64,000 nt of DNA from assembly GCF_014204935.1 (NCBI RefSeq), contig NZ_JACHMJ010000001.1, forward strand, positions 1,426,001 to 1,490,000, read 5' to 3'. The notes beneath the pieces were generated by a model. It did no database searches. It was not told the DNA's origin and saw only the letters and a program-made list of their open reading frames with translations. Both the position numbers and the translations under genes were made by a program. Position 1 is the stretch's first letter, and each line of letters opens with the position of its first letter. Shown piece by piece: positions 57,586-64,000 of this stretch. This DNA comes from Conyzicola lurida (GTDB lineage Bacteria > Actinomycetota > Actinomycetes > Actinomycetales > Microbacteriaceae).

Positions 57586-60500
57586 TGAACGCAGACGACT
57601 GATGGGCTGGAACAACCCGCCCATCCCCTGGTCGGAACTCGAGCGCTCTCTCTCCGGCCGCACGCGCCCCGGCGACACCCCGGCCGGGGCCGACGGCGGC
57701 GACAGCCCGGCGTGGTCGATCCACCGGCACGCCTACCGTGCCCCCGAGCAGCAGCGCACCGACGACGCAGGACTCGTGCCGTACGCCGAGCTGCACGCCC
57801 ACTCCAACTTCAGTTTCCTCGACGGCGCCTCGAGCCCCGAGAGCCTCGTCGAAGAGGCGAACCGCCTGGGGCTGCACGCCCTCGCACTCACCGACCACGA
57901 CGGCCTCTACGGCATCGTGCGCATGGCGGAGGCTGCCGGAGCCGCCGCGATCGCCGCCAAGGAGCGCGACGAGTCCGCCACCGCCACGGTCTTCGGCGCC
58001 GAACTCTCGCTCGGCCTGCGCACCCCGCAGAACGGCATCGCCGATCCCGAGGGCAGCCACCTGCTCGTGCTCGCCCGCCAGAAAGACGGCTACCACCGCC
58101 TCGCCGGCGCCCTCACCAGCGCCCAGCTCACCGGCGACGAGAAGGGCCGCCCGCTCTACGCGCTCGACGAACTCGCCGAGCGCTCCGGTGGCGAGTGGAG
58201 CATCCTCACCGGCTGCCGCAAGGGCCGCGTGCGGCAAGCACTCACCGCCGCCGGCGTCAACAGGAGCGACAGAGAGGCGGATGCCGCGGCCGAGGTCGAC
58301 CGTCTCGTGGCACTCTTCGGCCGCGACAACGTGCTCGTCGAGCTGTTCGACCAGGGCACACCCCTCGACAGCACCTACAACGACGCCCTCGCCGCGATCG
58401 CCGCCGAGCGGCGCCTCGGGGTCGTCGCCACCGGCAACGTGCACTTCGCCACCCCGAAGCAGCACCACCTCGCCACCGCCCTCGCCGCGGTACGCGCCCG
58501 GCGCAGCCTCGACGAGATGGACGGCTGGCTGCCGGCCTCGGGCTCCGCGCACCTGCGTTCGGGCGCCGAGATGGCCGCGCGCTTCGCCCGCTACCCCGGC
58601 GCGGTCGCGCGCACCGTCGAGGTAGCCGACGACCTGAGTTTCGAGCTGCGGCGCGCCAAGCCCGGGCTGCCGAAGCAGCAGGTGCCGGAAGGCCACACGC
58701 CGATGAGCTGGCTGCGCCACCTCGTCTGGGAGGGGGTCGAAAAGCGCCACCTCGTGCTCACCGACGACAACCGCGCGCGCATCGAGCGCGAACTCGCCGT
58801 GATCGAACAGAAGGATTTTCCCGGCTACTTCCTGATCGTGCACGACATCGTCGCGTTCGCCCGCGGTCGCGGCATCCTCTGCCAGGGTCGTGGCTCGGCG
58901 GCCAACTCGGCGGTCTGCTATCTGCTGATGATCACGGCTGTCGACCCGATCTACTACAAGCTGCCGTTCGAACGCTTCCTCTCGAGCATGCGTGACGAGG
59001 AACCCGACATCGACGTCGACTTCGACTCCGACCGGCGCGAGGAGGTCATCCAGTACGTCTACGACAAGTACGGCCGGTTGAACGCCGCGCAGGTGGCGAA
59101 CGTCATCCAGTACCGCCCCAAGTTCGCGGTGCGCGACATGGCGAAGGCGCTCGGCCACAGCCCGGGGCAGCAGGACGCCTGGTCGAAACAGGTGGAGCGC
59201 CACGGCGCCCTCACCGAGAGCACCGAGCACGACATCCCCGAGGCGGTCGTCGACCTCGCCCTCGAGGTGATGAAGTTCCCCCGGCACATGGGCATCCACT
59301 CGGGCGGCATGGTGCTCACGGACCGCCCGGTGGGCGAGGTGGTTCCGATCGAGAGAGGGCGGATGACGGGCCGGACCGTCGTGCAGTGGGACAAGGAGGA
59401 CTGCGCCTGGATGGGCCTCGTCAAGTTCGACCTGCTCGGCCTCGGCATGCTGTCGGCGCTGCAGCACGGGTTCGATATCGTGCGCGAGTCGCTCGGCGAC
59501 GAGATCGGGCTCGACGAGATCCCCAAGGAGGAGGCGGGCGTCTACGACATGCTCTGCCGGGCCGACGCGATCGGCGTGTTCCAGGTGGAGTCGCGCGCGC
59601 AGATGGGGCTGCTGCCCCGTCTGCAGCCGCGCCGTTTCTACGACCTCGTGGTCGAGATCGCGCTCGTGCGCCCCGGCCCGATCCAGGGCGGCGCCGTGCA
59701 CCCGTTCGTGCGGCGCAAGCTCGGCACCGAGCCGATCACCTACCTGCACCCCAAGCTGGAGGAACCGCTCGAGCGCACGCTCGGCATCCCCGTCTTCCAG
59801 GAACAGCTGATGCAGGTCGCGATGGCGGTCGGCGGCTGCACGGGCGAAGACGCCGATCTGCTGCGGCGGGCGATGGGGTCGAAGCGCGGCATCGAGCGCA
59901 TCGAGTCGCTCAGGGAGAAGCTCTACGCGGGTATGGCAGGCAACGGCATCACCGGTGTGGTCGCCGACGAGATCTACGGCAAGATCCAGGCGTTCGCGAG
60001 CTTCGGTTTCGCCGAGAGCCACTCGCTCAGCTTCGCGCTGCTCGTCTACGCGAGCGCGTGGATGAAGCTGCACTACCCCGCCGCGTTCCTCGCCTCGCTG
60101 CTGCGTGCCCAGCCGATGGGCTTCTACTCGCCGCAGAGCCTGGTCGCCGACGCGCGCAGGCACGGCGTGGAGGTGCTGCGTCCCGACATCCTTCGCTCGG
60201 GGGTCGCGGCGGGGCTGGAGGCGCTGGAGGGCGCTTCGGCGGGCTCGGCGAACGGCCGCGACGAGTGCCTGCACCGCGAGCAGCCCGTCGTGCCGCCCGT
60301 CTTCGACCGGAGCATCCCGCTCGACTACGACGCGCACCGCCGCGACACCGGGTTCGCGGTGCGCCTTGGGCTCGACGAGGTGAAGGGTATCGGCACGCCC
60401 CTCGCCGAACGCATCGTCGCCGAGCGGGAACGCGGCGGGGCCTTCGAGACGATGGCCGACCTCGTGCGCCGGGTGGGTGTCACGACGGCGCAGCTCGAGT

Positions 60501-61057
60501 TCCTCGCCGCGGCCGGCGCCTTCGACTCGCTCGGGTTGACCCAGCGGGAGGCGCTGTGGAGCGCGGGCAGCGCCGCCCAGGACCGCGCCGAGTTCCTCCC
60601 GCACTCCACGGTGACGGTGCAGCCGCCGCTGTTCGCGATGCCGACCGAGGCCGAGCAGCTCAGTTCCGACCTCTGGGCCACGGGCATCTCCCCCGCCGAC
60701 CACCCGATCCGGCACGTGCGCCGCCGGCTCGATGCGCGCGGGGTGCTCTCGGCGGCGGCACTGCAGACGGCGGAGAGCGGGCGGCGCGTCGAGGTGGGCG
60801 GCGTCGTGACGCACCGGCAGCGGCCGGCGACCGCGAGCGGCATCACCTTCGTCAACCTCGAGGACGAGACGGGGCTGGTCAACGTGATCTGTTCGGTCGG
60901 CGTGTGGAACCGCTACCGGCGTGTCGCGCGGGACTCCCCCGCGATGATCGTGCGCGGCATCCTGGAGCGGTCGCCCGAGGGGGTCACGAACCTTGTGGCA
61001 GACCGGATCGAGGCACTCGGCGTCGGCCAGCAGACCAGTTCCCGCGACTTCCGCTAA
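57578..61057 (+). CDS. dnaE2: Error-prone DNA polymerase III alpha subunit DnaE2
   Basis: 1159 residues of the C-family polymerase. Seen: N-terminal PHP domain with ELHAHSNFSFLDGAS (70-85), the catalytic palm motif PDIDVDFDSDRREE around 476-490 with the acidic triad, LVRPGPIQGGAVHP and the helix-hairpin-helix GLDEVKGIGTPLA, and a C-terminal OB fold (about 1070-1130) with TGLVNVI. DnaE2 makes mutagenic bypass of damaged DNA when induced by SOS together with ImuA' and ImuB. ATG 57578 overlaps imuB by 8 nt; an internal ATG (57602, MGWNNPPIPW) begins where most family members begin and may be the true start. Confidence 0.93.
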   Translation: MTDERRRLMGWNNPPIPWSELERSLSGRTRPGDTPAGADGGDSPAWSIHRHAYRAPEQQRTDDAGLVPYAELHAHSNFSFLDGASSPESLVEEANRLGLHALALTDHDGLYGIVRMAEAAGAAAIAAKERDESATATVFGAELSLGLRTPQNGIADPEGSHLLVLARQKDGYHRLAGALTSAQLTGDEKGRPLYALDELAERSGGEWSILTGCRKGRVRQALTAAGVNRSDREADAAAEVDRLVALFGRDNVLVELFDQGTPLDSTYNDALAAIAAERRLGVVATGNVHFATPKQHHLATALAAVRARRSLDEMDGWLPASGSAHLRSGAEMAARFARYPGAVARTVEVADDLSFELRRAKPGLPKQQVPEGHTPMSWLRHLVWEGVEKRHLVLTDDNRARIERELAVIEQKDFPGYFLIVHDIVAFARGRGILCQGRGSAANSAVCYLLMITAVDPIYYKLPFERFLSSMRDEEPDIDVDFDSDRREEVIQYVYDKYGRLNAAQVANVIQYRPKFAVRDMAKALGHSPGQQDAWSKQVERHGALTESTEHDIPEAVVDLALEVMKFPRHMGIHSGGMVLTDRPVGEVVPIERGRMTGRTVVQWDKEDCAWMGLVKFDLLGLGMLSALQHGFDIVRESLGDEIGLDEIPKEEAGVYDMLCRADAIGVFQVESRAQMGLLPRLQPRRFYDLVVEIALVRPGPIQGGAVHPFVRRKLGTEPITYLHPKLEEPLERTLGIPVFQEQLMQVAMAVGGCTGEDADLLRRAMGSKRGIERIESLREKLYAGMAGNGITGVVADEIYGKIQAFASFGFAESHSLSFALLVYASAWMKLHYPAAFLASLLRAQPMGFYSPQSLVADARRHGVEVLRPDILRSGVAAGLEALEGASAGSANGRDECLHREQPVVPPVFDRSIPLDYDAHRRDTGFAVRLGLDEVKGIGTPLAERIVAERERGGAFETMADLVRRVGVTTAQLEFLAAAGAFDSLGLTQREALWSAGSAAQDRAEFLPHSTVTVQPPLFAMPTEAEQLSSDLWATGISPADHPIRHVRRRLDARGVLSAAALQTAESGRRVEVGGVVTHRQRPATASGITFVNLEDETGLVNVICSVGVWNRYRRVARDSPAMIVRGILERSPEGVTNLVADRIEALGVGQQTSSRDFR

Positions 61058-61138
61058 ATGGGGAGTAAATCTTTTTTTCCCGAGTTTTGCGCGAATTCCC
61101 CAATCGCCGCTGTAACTCCTATAGCCTTAGCGTGAACT

Positions 61139-61206
61139 GGCTAGCTCAATCGAGCTAACCGGTAAGGTTCCGACAATCGGAGCCAAGAAGAACGCTCCTG
61201 GAGGAG
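61139..61206 (+). promoter_or_regulatory. Structured 5' leader of the cold-shock gene
   Basis: Two hairpins are visible in the ~100-nt leader: TAGCTC (61142-61147) with GAGCTA (61152-61157) and GGTTCCGA (61166-61173) with TCGGAGCC (61177-61184, one G-U pair). Further on, CTCC (61195-61198) is complementary to GGAG (61203-61206) of the Shine-Dalgarno GAGGAG, and could hide it in a 4-bp hairpin. Cold-shock genes are commonly controlled by leader RNA structure, so this may be the temperature-sensing element. The hairpins are seen; the switch is inferred. Confidence 0.5.
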
Positions 61207-61212
61207 TTTTAC

Positions 61213-61416
61213 ATGGCAATTGGCACCGTAAAGTGGTTTAACGCAGAAAAAGGCTTCGGCTTCATTGCTCCCGAGGATGGTAGCCCGGACGTTTTCGCCC
61301 ACTACTCAGCAATCGCGAGCGGCGGCTACAAGTCCCTCGATGAGAACCAGAAGGTTGAGTTCGACATCACCCAGGGACCCAAGGGCCCCCAGGCGGAGAA
61401 CATCCGCTCCCTCTAA
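61213..61416 (+). CDS. cspA: Cold-shock protein (CspA family)
   Basis: 67 residues, a full cold-shock domain: [20 protein letters not shown] carries RNP1 (KGFGFI) and [15 protein letters not shown] carries RNP2 (VFAHY). CSD proteins are single-stranded nucleic-acid chaperones that melt RNA structures in the cold. The ATG is 6 nt after GAGGAG. The gene follows dnaE2 by 155 nt with its own promoter region and leader, and ends in the strong terminator at 61491. Confidence 0.93.
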   Translation: MAIGTVKWFNAEKGFGFIAPEDGSPDVFAHYSAIASGGYKSLDENQKVEFDITQGPKGPQAENIRSL

Positions 61417-61490
61417 GTCTTTTGTAAGACGTATCGCCGTATTTTCAACGAAGAGCCGGTAGATACGGAAGCACAGCAAGACTGCACAAC

Positions 61491-61525
61491 AAGAAAGCCC
61501 CCGGTCCTATACCGGGGGCTTTCTT
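61491..61525. terminator. Bidirectional rho-independent terminator
   Basis: AAGAAAGCCCCCGGT (61491-61505) and ACCGGGGGCTTTCTT (61511-61525) form a perfect 15-bp stem with a CCTAT loop. The outer A-T pairs give a U-tract on both strands, so it should stop the cspA transcript and the convergent helicase transcript. The next gene's stop is only 16 nt further on. It is the clearest intrinsic terminator in the window. Confidence 0.9.
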
Positions 61526-61540
61526 CGTTAAGCGATGGTT

Positions 61541-63421
61541 CTATTGGCCGCGCACGCGCTTACGCAGGTGGTCGATGCGCGCCTGCAACTGCGACACGCT
61601 CGCCTGGGCGACGGCCGGTCCGCCGAGCATGCGCCGCAGTTCGGCGTGGATGATGCCGTGCGGCTCCCCCGTCATCTTCGAGCGGATGCCGACGAGGCTG
61701 TTCAGCAGCGTGCGCTGCTCCTTGAGCGTGCGGTACAGCGCCGGCGGGTCGCGCTCCTCCTCGGGCAGGGCCTTCTGGCGCTCGCTCGACCGCTTCGACT
61801 GCCGGGCCTGCCGCTGCTTGAGCAGCTCGCGCACCTGCTCGGGCTCGAGCAGACCGGGAATGCCGATGAAGTCCAGCTCCTCGTCGCTCTCGGGCTCGGC
61901 GGCGAAACCGAACTCGCCACCCTCGTAGAGCACCTTGTCGAAGTTGGCCTCCGATTCGAGCGCCTCCCAGGTGAACTCGTCCTGCAGCAGGTCGTCGGAC
62001 GTCTTCTCCTCGCGGTTCTCCGAGTCGAGCAGCCCGTCGTCGAGCAGTCCGTCGTCCTGTGTCTCGCGGTCGAGCGCGTGGTCGCGTTCGAGCTCGAGCG
62101 ACGACGCGAGCGCCATCAGGTTCGGCACGCTCGGCAGGAAGATCGACGCGGTCTCGCCGCGGCGACGGGTGCGCACGAAGCGGCCGACGGCCTGGGCGAA
62201 ATACAGGGGCGTCGAGGCGGATGTCGCGTAGACACCCACCGCGAGACGTGGCACGTCGACACCCTCCGACACCATGCGCACGGCGACCATCCAGCGGTCG
62301 GTGCCCTTCGAGAACACGTCGATGCGTTCGCTCGACTCCTTCTCGTCCGACAGCACGATCGTGGGCGACTCGCCGGTGAGCTTGTGCAGCAGCGCGGCGT
62401 AGGCGCGCGCGGTCGTCTGGTCCGTGGCGATGACCAGGCCGCCGGCATCCGGAATCGCTTGACGTACCTCGCTCAGCCGACGGTTCGCCGCCTTGAGCAC
62501 GGCGGGGATCCAGTCGCCGCCCGGGTCGAGGGCCGTGCGCCAGGCCTGCGACGTGATGTCCTTGGTGTCGCCCTCCCCGAGGCGGGCCTCCATCTCGTCG
62601 CCCATTTTGGTGCGCCACCGCATCTTGCCCGCGTAGGCCATAAAGATGACCGGTCGCACGACGCCGTCGGCGAGGGCTCGGCCGTAGCCGTAGTTGTAGT
62701 CGGTGATCGAGGTACGGATGCCCTTGTTGTCGGGCGCGTAGCTGACGAACGGGATCGGCGCGGTGTCGCTGCGGAACGGGGTGCCGGTGAGCGAGAGGCG
62801 GCGGGTGGCCGGGCCGAACGCGTCGCGGATGGCGTCGCCCCAGCTGAGCGCGTCGCCGCCGTGGTGAACCTCGTCGAGGATGACGAGGGTGCGCGCCGAC
62901 TCGGTGATGGTGCGGTGCAGCAGCGGGCGCACGGCGATCTGCGCGTAGGTGACCGCGATGCCGTGGTAGCGGCGCCCGCCGAAGGCCTGCCCGTTGGCGT
63001 AGGCCGGGTCGAGACGGATACCGACGCGGTGCGCCGCCTCGGCCCACTGGCGTTTGAGGTGCTCGGTGGGGGCGACGACGGTGATGCGGTCGACCTCGCG
63101 GCGCGCGATGAGCTCGGTGGCGAGGCGCAGCGCGAAGGTCGTTTTGCCGGCGCCCGGTGTCGCGGCGGCGAGGAAGTCGCGCGGCTCTTTCTCGAAGTAG
63201 AGGTCGAGCGCCTCGGCCTGCCAGGCACGGAGAGCGCTGGCGGTACCGCGGGCGGCGCGTTCCGGGTAGGAGGGCGAGAGGTGTTCTGCGGCGAAGGTTC
63301 CGACGTGCGGGTGGAATCCGGTACCGGGGAGCGGGACGGCGGTGCCGTCGGCGTTGCGCGGTTCGCTCGGATTCGCGATCTCCGACGCGGCCAGGACCGG
63401 GTTGTCAGAGGGAGTGTTCAC
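61541..63421 (-). CDS. DEAH-box SF2 helicase
   Basis: 626 residues. Superfamily 2 motifs: AATPGAGKTTFALRLATEL (Walker A, about 103-121), VILDEVHHGGDAL (DEVH box, about 183-195), the SLTGTPFRSD motif III, and the C-terminal lobe with STPLYFAQAVGRFVRTRRRG (motif VI). The middle and C-terminal parts (about 450-626) are acidic and then a coiled region. Proteins of this size are restriction-subunit-like or UvrB-like helicases of unknown target in actinobacteria. GTG 63421 was selected because the longer frame to 63469 has no clear homologous residues; TAAAGT lies 8 nt upstream. Confidence 0.82.
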   Translation of the reverse strand: MNTPSDNPVLAASEIANPSEPRNADGTAVPLPGTGFHPHVGTFAAEHLSPSYPERAARGTASALRAWQAEALDLYFEKEPRDFLAAATPGAGKTTFALRLATELIARREVDRITVVAPTEHLKRQWAEAAHRVGIRLDPAYANGQAFGGRRYHGIAVTYAQIAVRPLLHRTITESARTLVILDEVHHGGDALSWGDAIRDAFGPATRRLSLTGTPFRSDTAPIPFVSYAPDNKGIRTSITDYNYGYGRALADGVVRPVIFMAYAGKMRWRTKMGDEMEARLGEGDTKDITSQAWRTALDPGGDWIPAVLKAANRRLSEVRQAIPDAGGLVIATDQTTARAYAALLHKLTGESPTIVLSDEKESSERIDVFSKGTDRWMVAVRMVSEGVDVPRLAVGVYATSASTPLYFAQAVGRFVRTRRRGETASIFLPSVPNLMALASSLELERDHALDRETQDDGLLDDGLLDSENREEKTSDDLLQDEFTWEALESEANFDKVLYEGGEFGFAAEPESDEELDFIGIPGLLEPEQVRELLKQRQARQSKRSSERQKALPEEERDPPALYRTLKEQRTLLNSLVGIRSKMTGEPHGIIHAELRRMLGGPAVAQASVSQLQARIDHLRKRVRGQ

Positions 63422-63484
63422 TTGATGTAACTTTACCCGCCGATGCGGGCGGCCGCGTTCGACGGGCATCGGTCGGGGGCCGGA

Positions 63485-64000
63485 TCAGCCGTCGCGGGCG
63501 AAGCCGCGGGCTTCGCTCTCGCGGCCTCGGTTGTTGCCCAGCAGTGATGCCTGCGTCACGCTCCCCCGCCCAAAACGGGCACTCACGGCGTCCATGACGT
63601 CTTCGGCTTCGCGCCATCCGTCGTCGTCGTCCCACAGGCTGACCTGCCCGCCGCCGGCCTCGGAAAGTTGTTCGATCCGGACGCCGACGAGCCGCACCCG
63701 GGCGTGTTCCTTTCCGACGGCGGAGTAGATCTCGCTGACCTCGTCGTAGATGCGCCGGCCGAGGTCGGTGGGCTCGCTCAGGGTGCGCGAGCGGGTGATC
63801 GTGGTGAAGTCGCCGAACCGCAGCTTGAGAACCACGGTGCGTCCCTCGGCGCCGCCGCTGCGCAGGCGCACCGCGACCATGCCGGAGAGGCGGAGCAGTT
63901 CGCGTCGCACGATGGCGGGGTCGGTGACGTCGGTCTCGAAGGTGACCTCGTGTCCGATGCTCTTCTCGACCGCGCGGGGCTGCACCTCGCGCGGGTCGAT
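63485..64000 (-). CDS. dinB: DNA polymerase IV, C-terminal part (truncated by window edge)
   Basis: The last ~172 residues of a Y-family polymerase, read leftward from the right edge, which cuts the gene. The visible part is the little-finger domain (IGHEVTFETDVTD, then RTVVLKLRFGDFTTITRSRTLSEPT) and a C-terminal tail with RVRLVGVRIEQLSE, GGGQVSLWDDDD. The QVSLWD stretch resembles a beta-clamp-binding motif. DinB is an SOS lesion-bypass polymerase. It lies 2.4 kb from dnaE2 with no visible operon link; whether it has its own LexA box is outside the window. Confidence 0.88.
   Translation of the reverse strand: MDPREVQPRAVEKSIGHEVTFETDVTDPAIVRRELLRLSGMVAVRLRSGGAEGRTVVLKLRFGDFTTITRSRTLSEPTDLGRRIYDEVSEIYSAVGKEHARVRLVGVRIEQLSEAGGGQVSLWDDDDGWREAEDVMDAVSARFGRGSVTQASLLGNNRGRESEARGFARDG

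Noticed and set aside
57545-60814. 1089-codon minus-strand frame opposite dnaE2
   Set aside because: Same shadow effect; no motif, no ribosome site, and it runs across the ImuB/DnaE2 junction.
1-64000. Prophage, IS element, CRISPR array, tRNA or rRNA
   Set aside because: I looked for integrase, transposase and structural genes, regularly spaced repeats, and tRNA-like cloverleaf or CCA ends, and found none I could support.

Overview
The window is GC-rich, densely coding DNA from an actinobacterium, most likely a member of the Microbacteriaceae. The evidence for this is family content rather than a marker gene: a DUF7882 protein, a DUF5997/LysR-like pair, a DUF222 HNH protein, a very large DUF4011/DUF3320 helicase carrying a nuclease domain typical of Microbacterium relatives, an ImuA'-ImuB-DnaE2 mutasome under an actinobacterial-type SOS box, a mycoredoxin, and many start codons placed 6-7 nt after a TANNNT -10 hexamer (leaderless transcription). 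I see no rRNA, tRNA, CRISPR array, insertion sequence, integrase or phage structural gene.

Layout. 1-4.3 kb: two short-chain dehydrogenases, a protein with a Myb-like C-terminus, and a TetR/SRPBCC operon. 4.4-18.6 kb: a nucleic-acid-enzyme-rich stretch with a RecB-like nuclease-helicase, a DUF222 HNH protein with a duplicated upstream region, an orphan Vsr endonuclease and a 1921-residue transglutaminase-like/DUF4011/helicase/nuclease/DUF3320 protein, interspersed with metabolic genes (GNAT, VOC, aldo/keto reductase). 18.6-26.6 kb: small conserved actinobacterial proteins, an SDR, a DUF2207 membrane protein, a berberine-bridge-type flavoprotein, MOSC and J-domain proteins. 26.7-34.3 kb: a SWIM-SNF2 helicase, an Eis-like acetyltransferase, a DarT-like ADP-ribosyltransferase without an adjacent DarG, mycoredoxin, a DnaQ-like exonuclease with altered acidic motifs and an exported HNH nuclease. 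34.4-47.9 kb: two Pr6Pr membrane proteins, two SGNH-fold paralogues that lack the catalytic residues (one fused to GAF), oligopeptidase B, MarR, MFS, DedA, maltokinase, a glutamine amidotransferase-like protein and a Tat lipoprotein flavoenzyme whose FAD-binding halves are in swapped order. 48-54.4 kb: a deaminase, the DUF5997/LysR-like pair, transporters, HAD and GNAT genes and two REP-like repeats in convergent gaps. 55-64 kb: the SOS mutasome operon, a cold-shock gene with a structured leader and strong terminator, a DEAH helicase and the C-terminal part of dinB.

How it works together. The clearest functional unit is SOS mutagenesis: imuA'-imuB-dnaE2 overlap as one operon behind a LexA box placed between -35 and -10, with dinB about 2.4 kb further on. 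The maltokinase belongs to the trehalose-to-glucan (TreS-Mak-GlgE) route, whose other genes are not in the window. The remaining genes are mostly single-gene or two-gene transcription units. The observations I rate highest are the circularly permuted amine-oxidase-type flavoprotein, the GAF/SGNH pseudoenzyme pair, the solitary zinc-finger DarT, the giant helicase-nuclease near an orphan vsr, and a set of three evenly spaced operator-like repeats at 1.1 kb.
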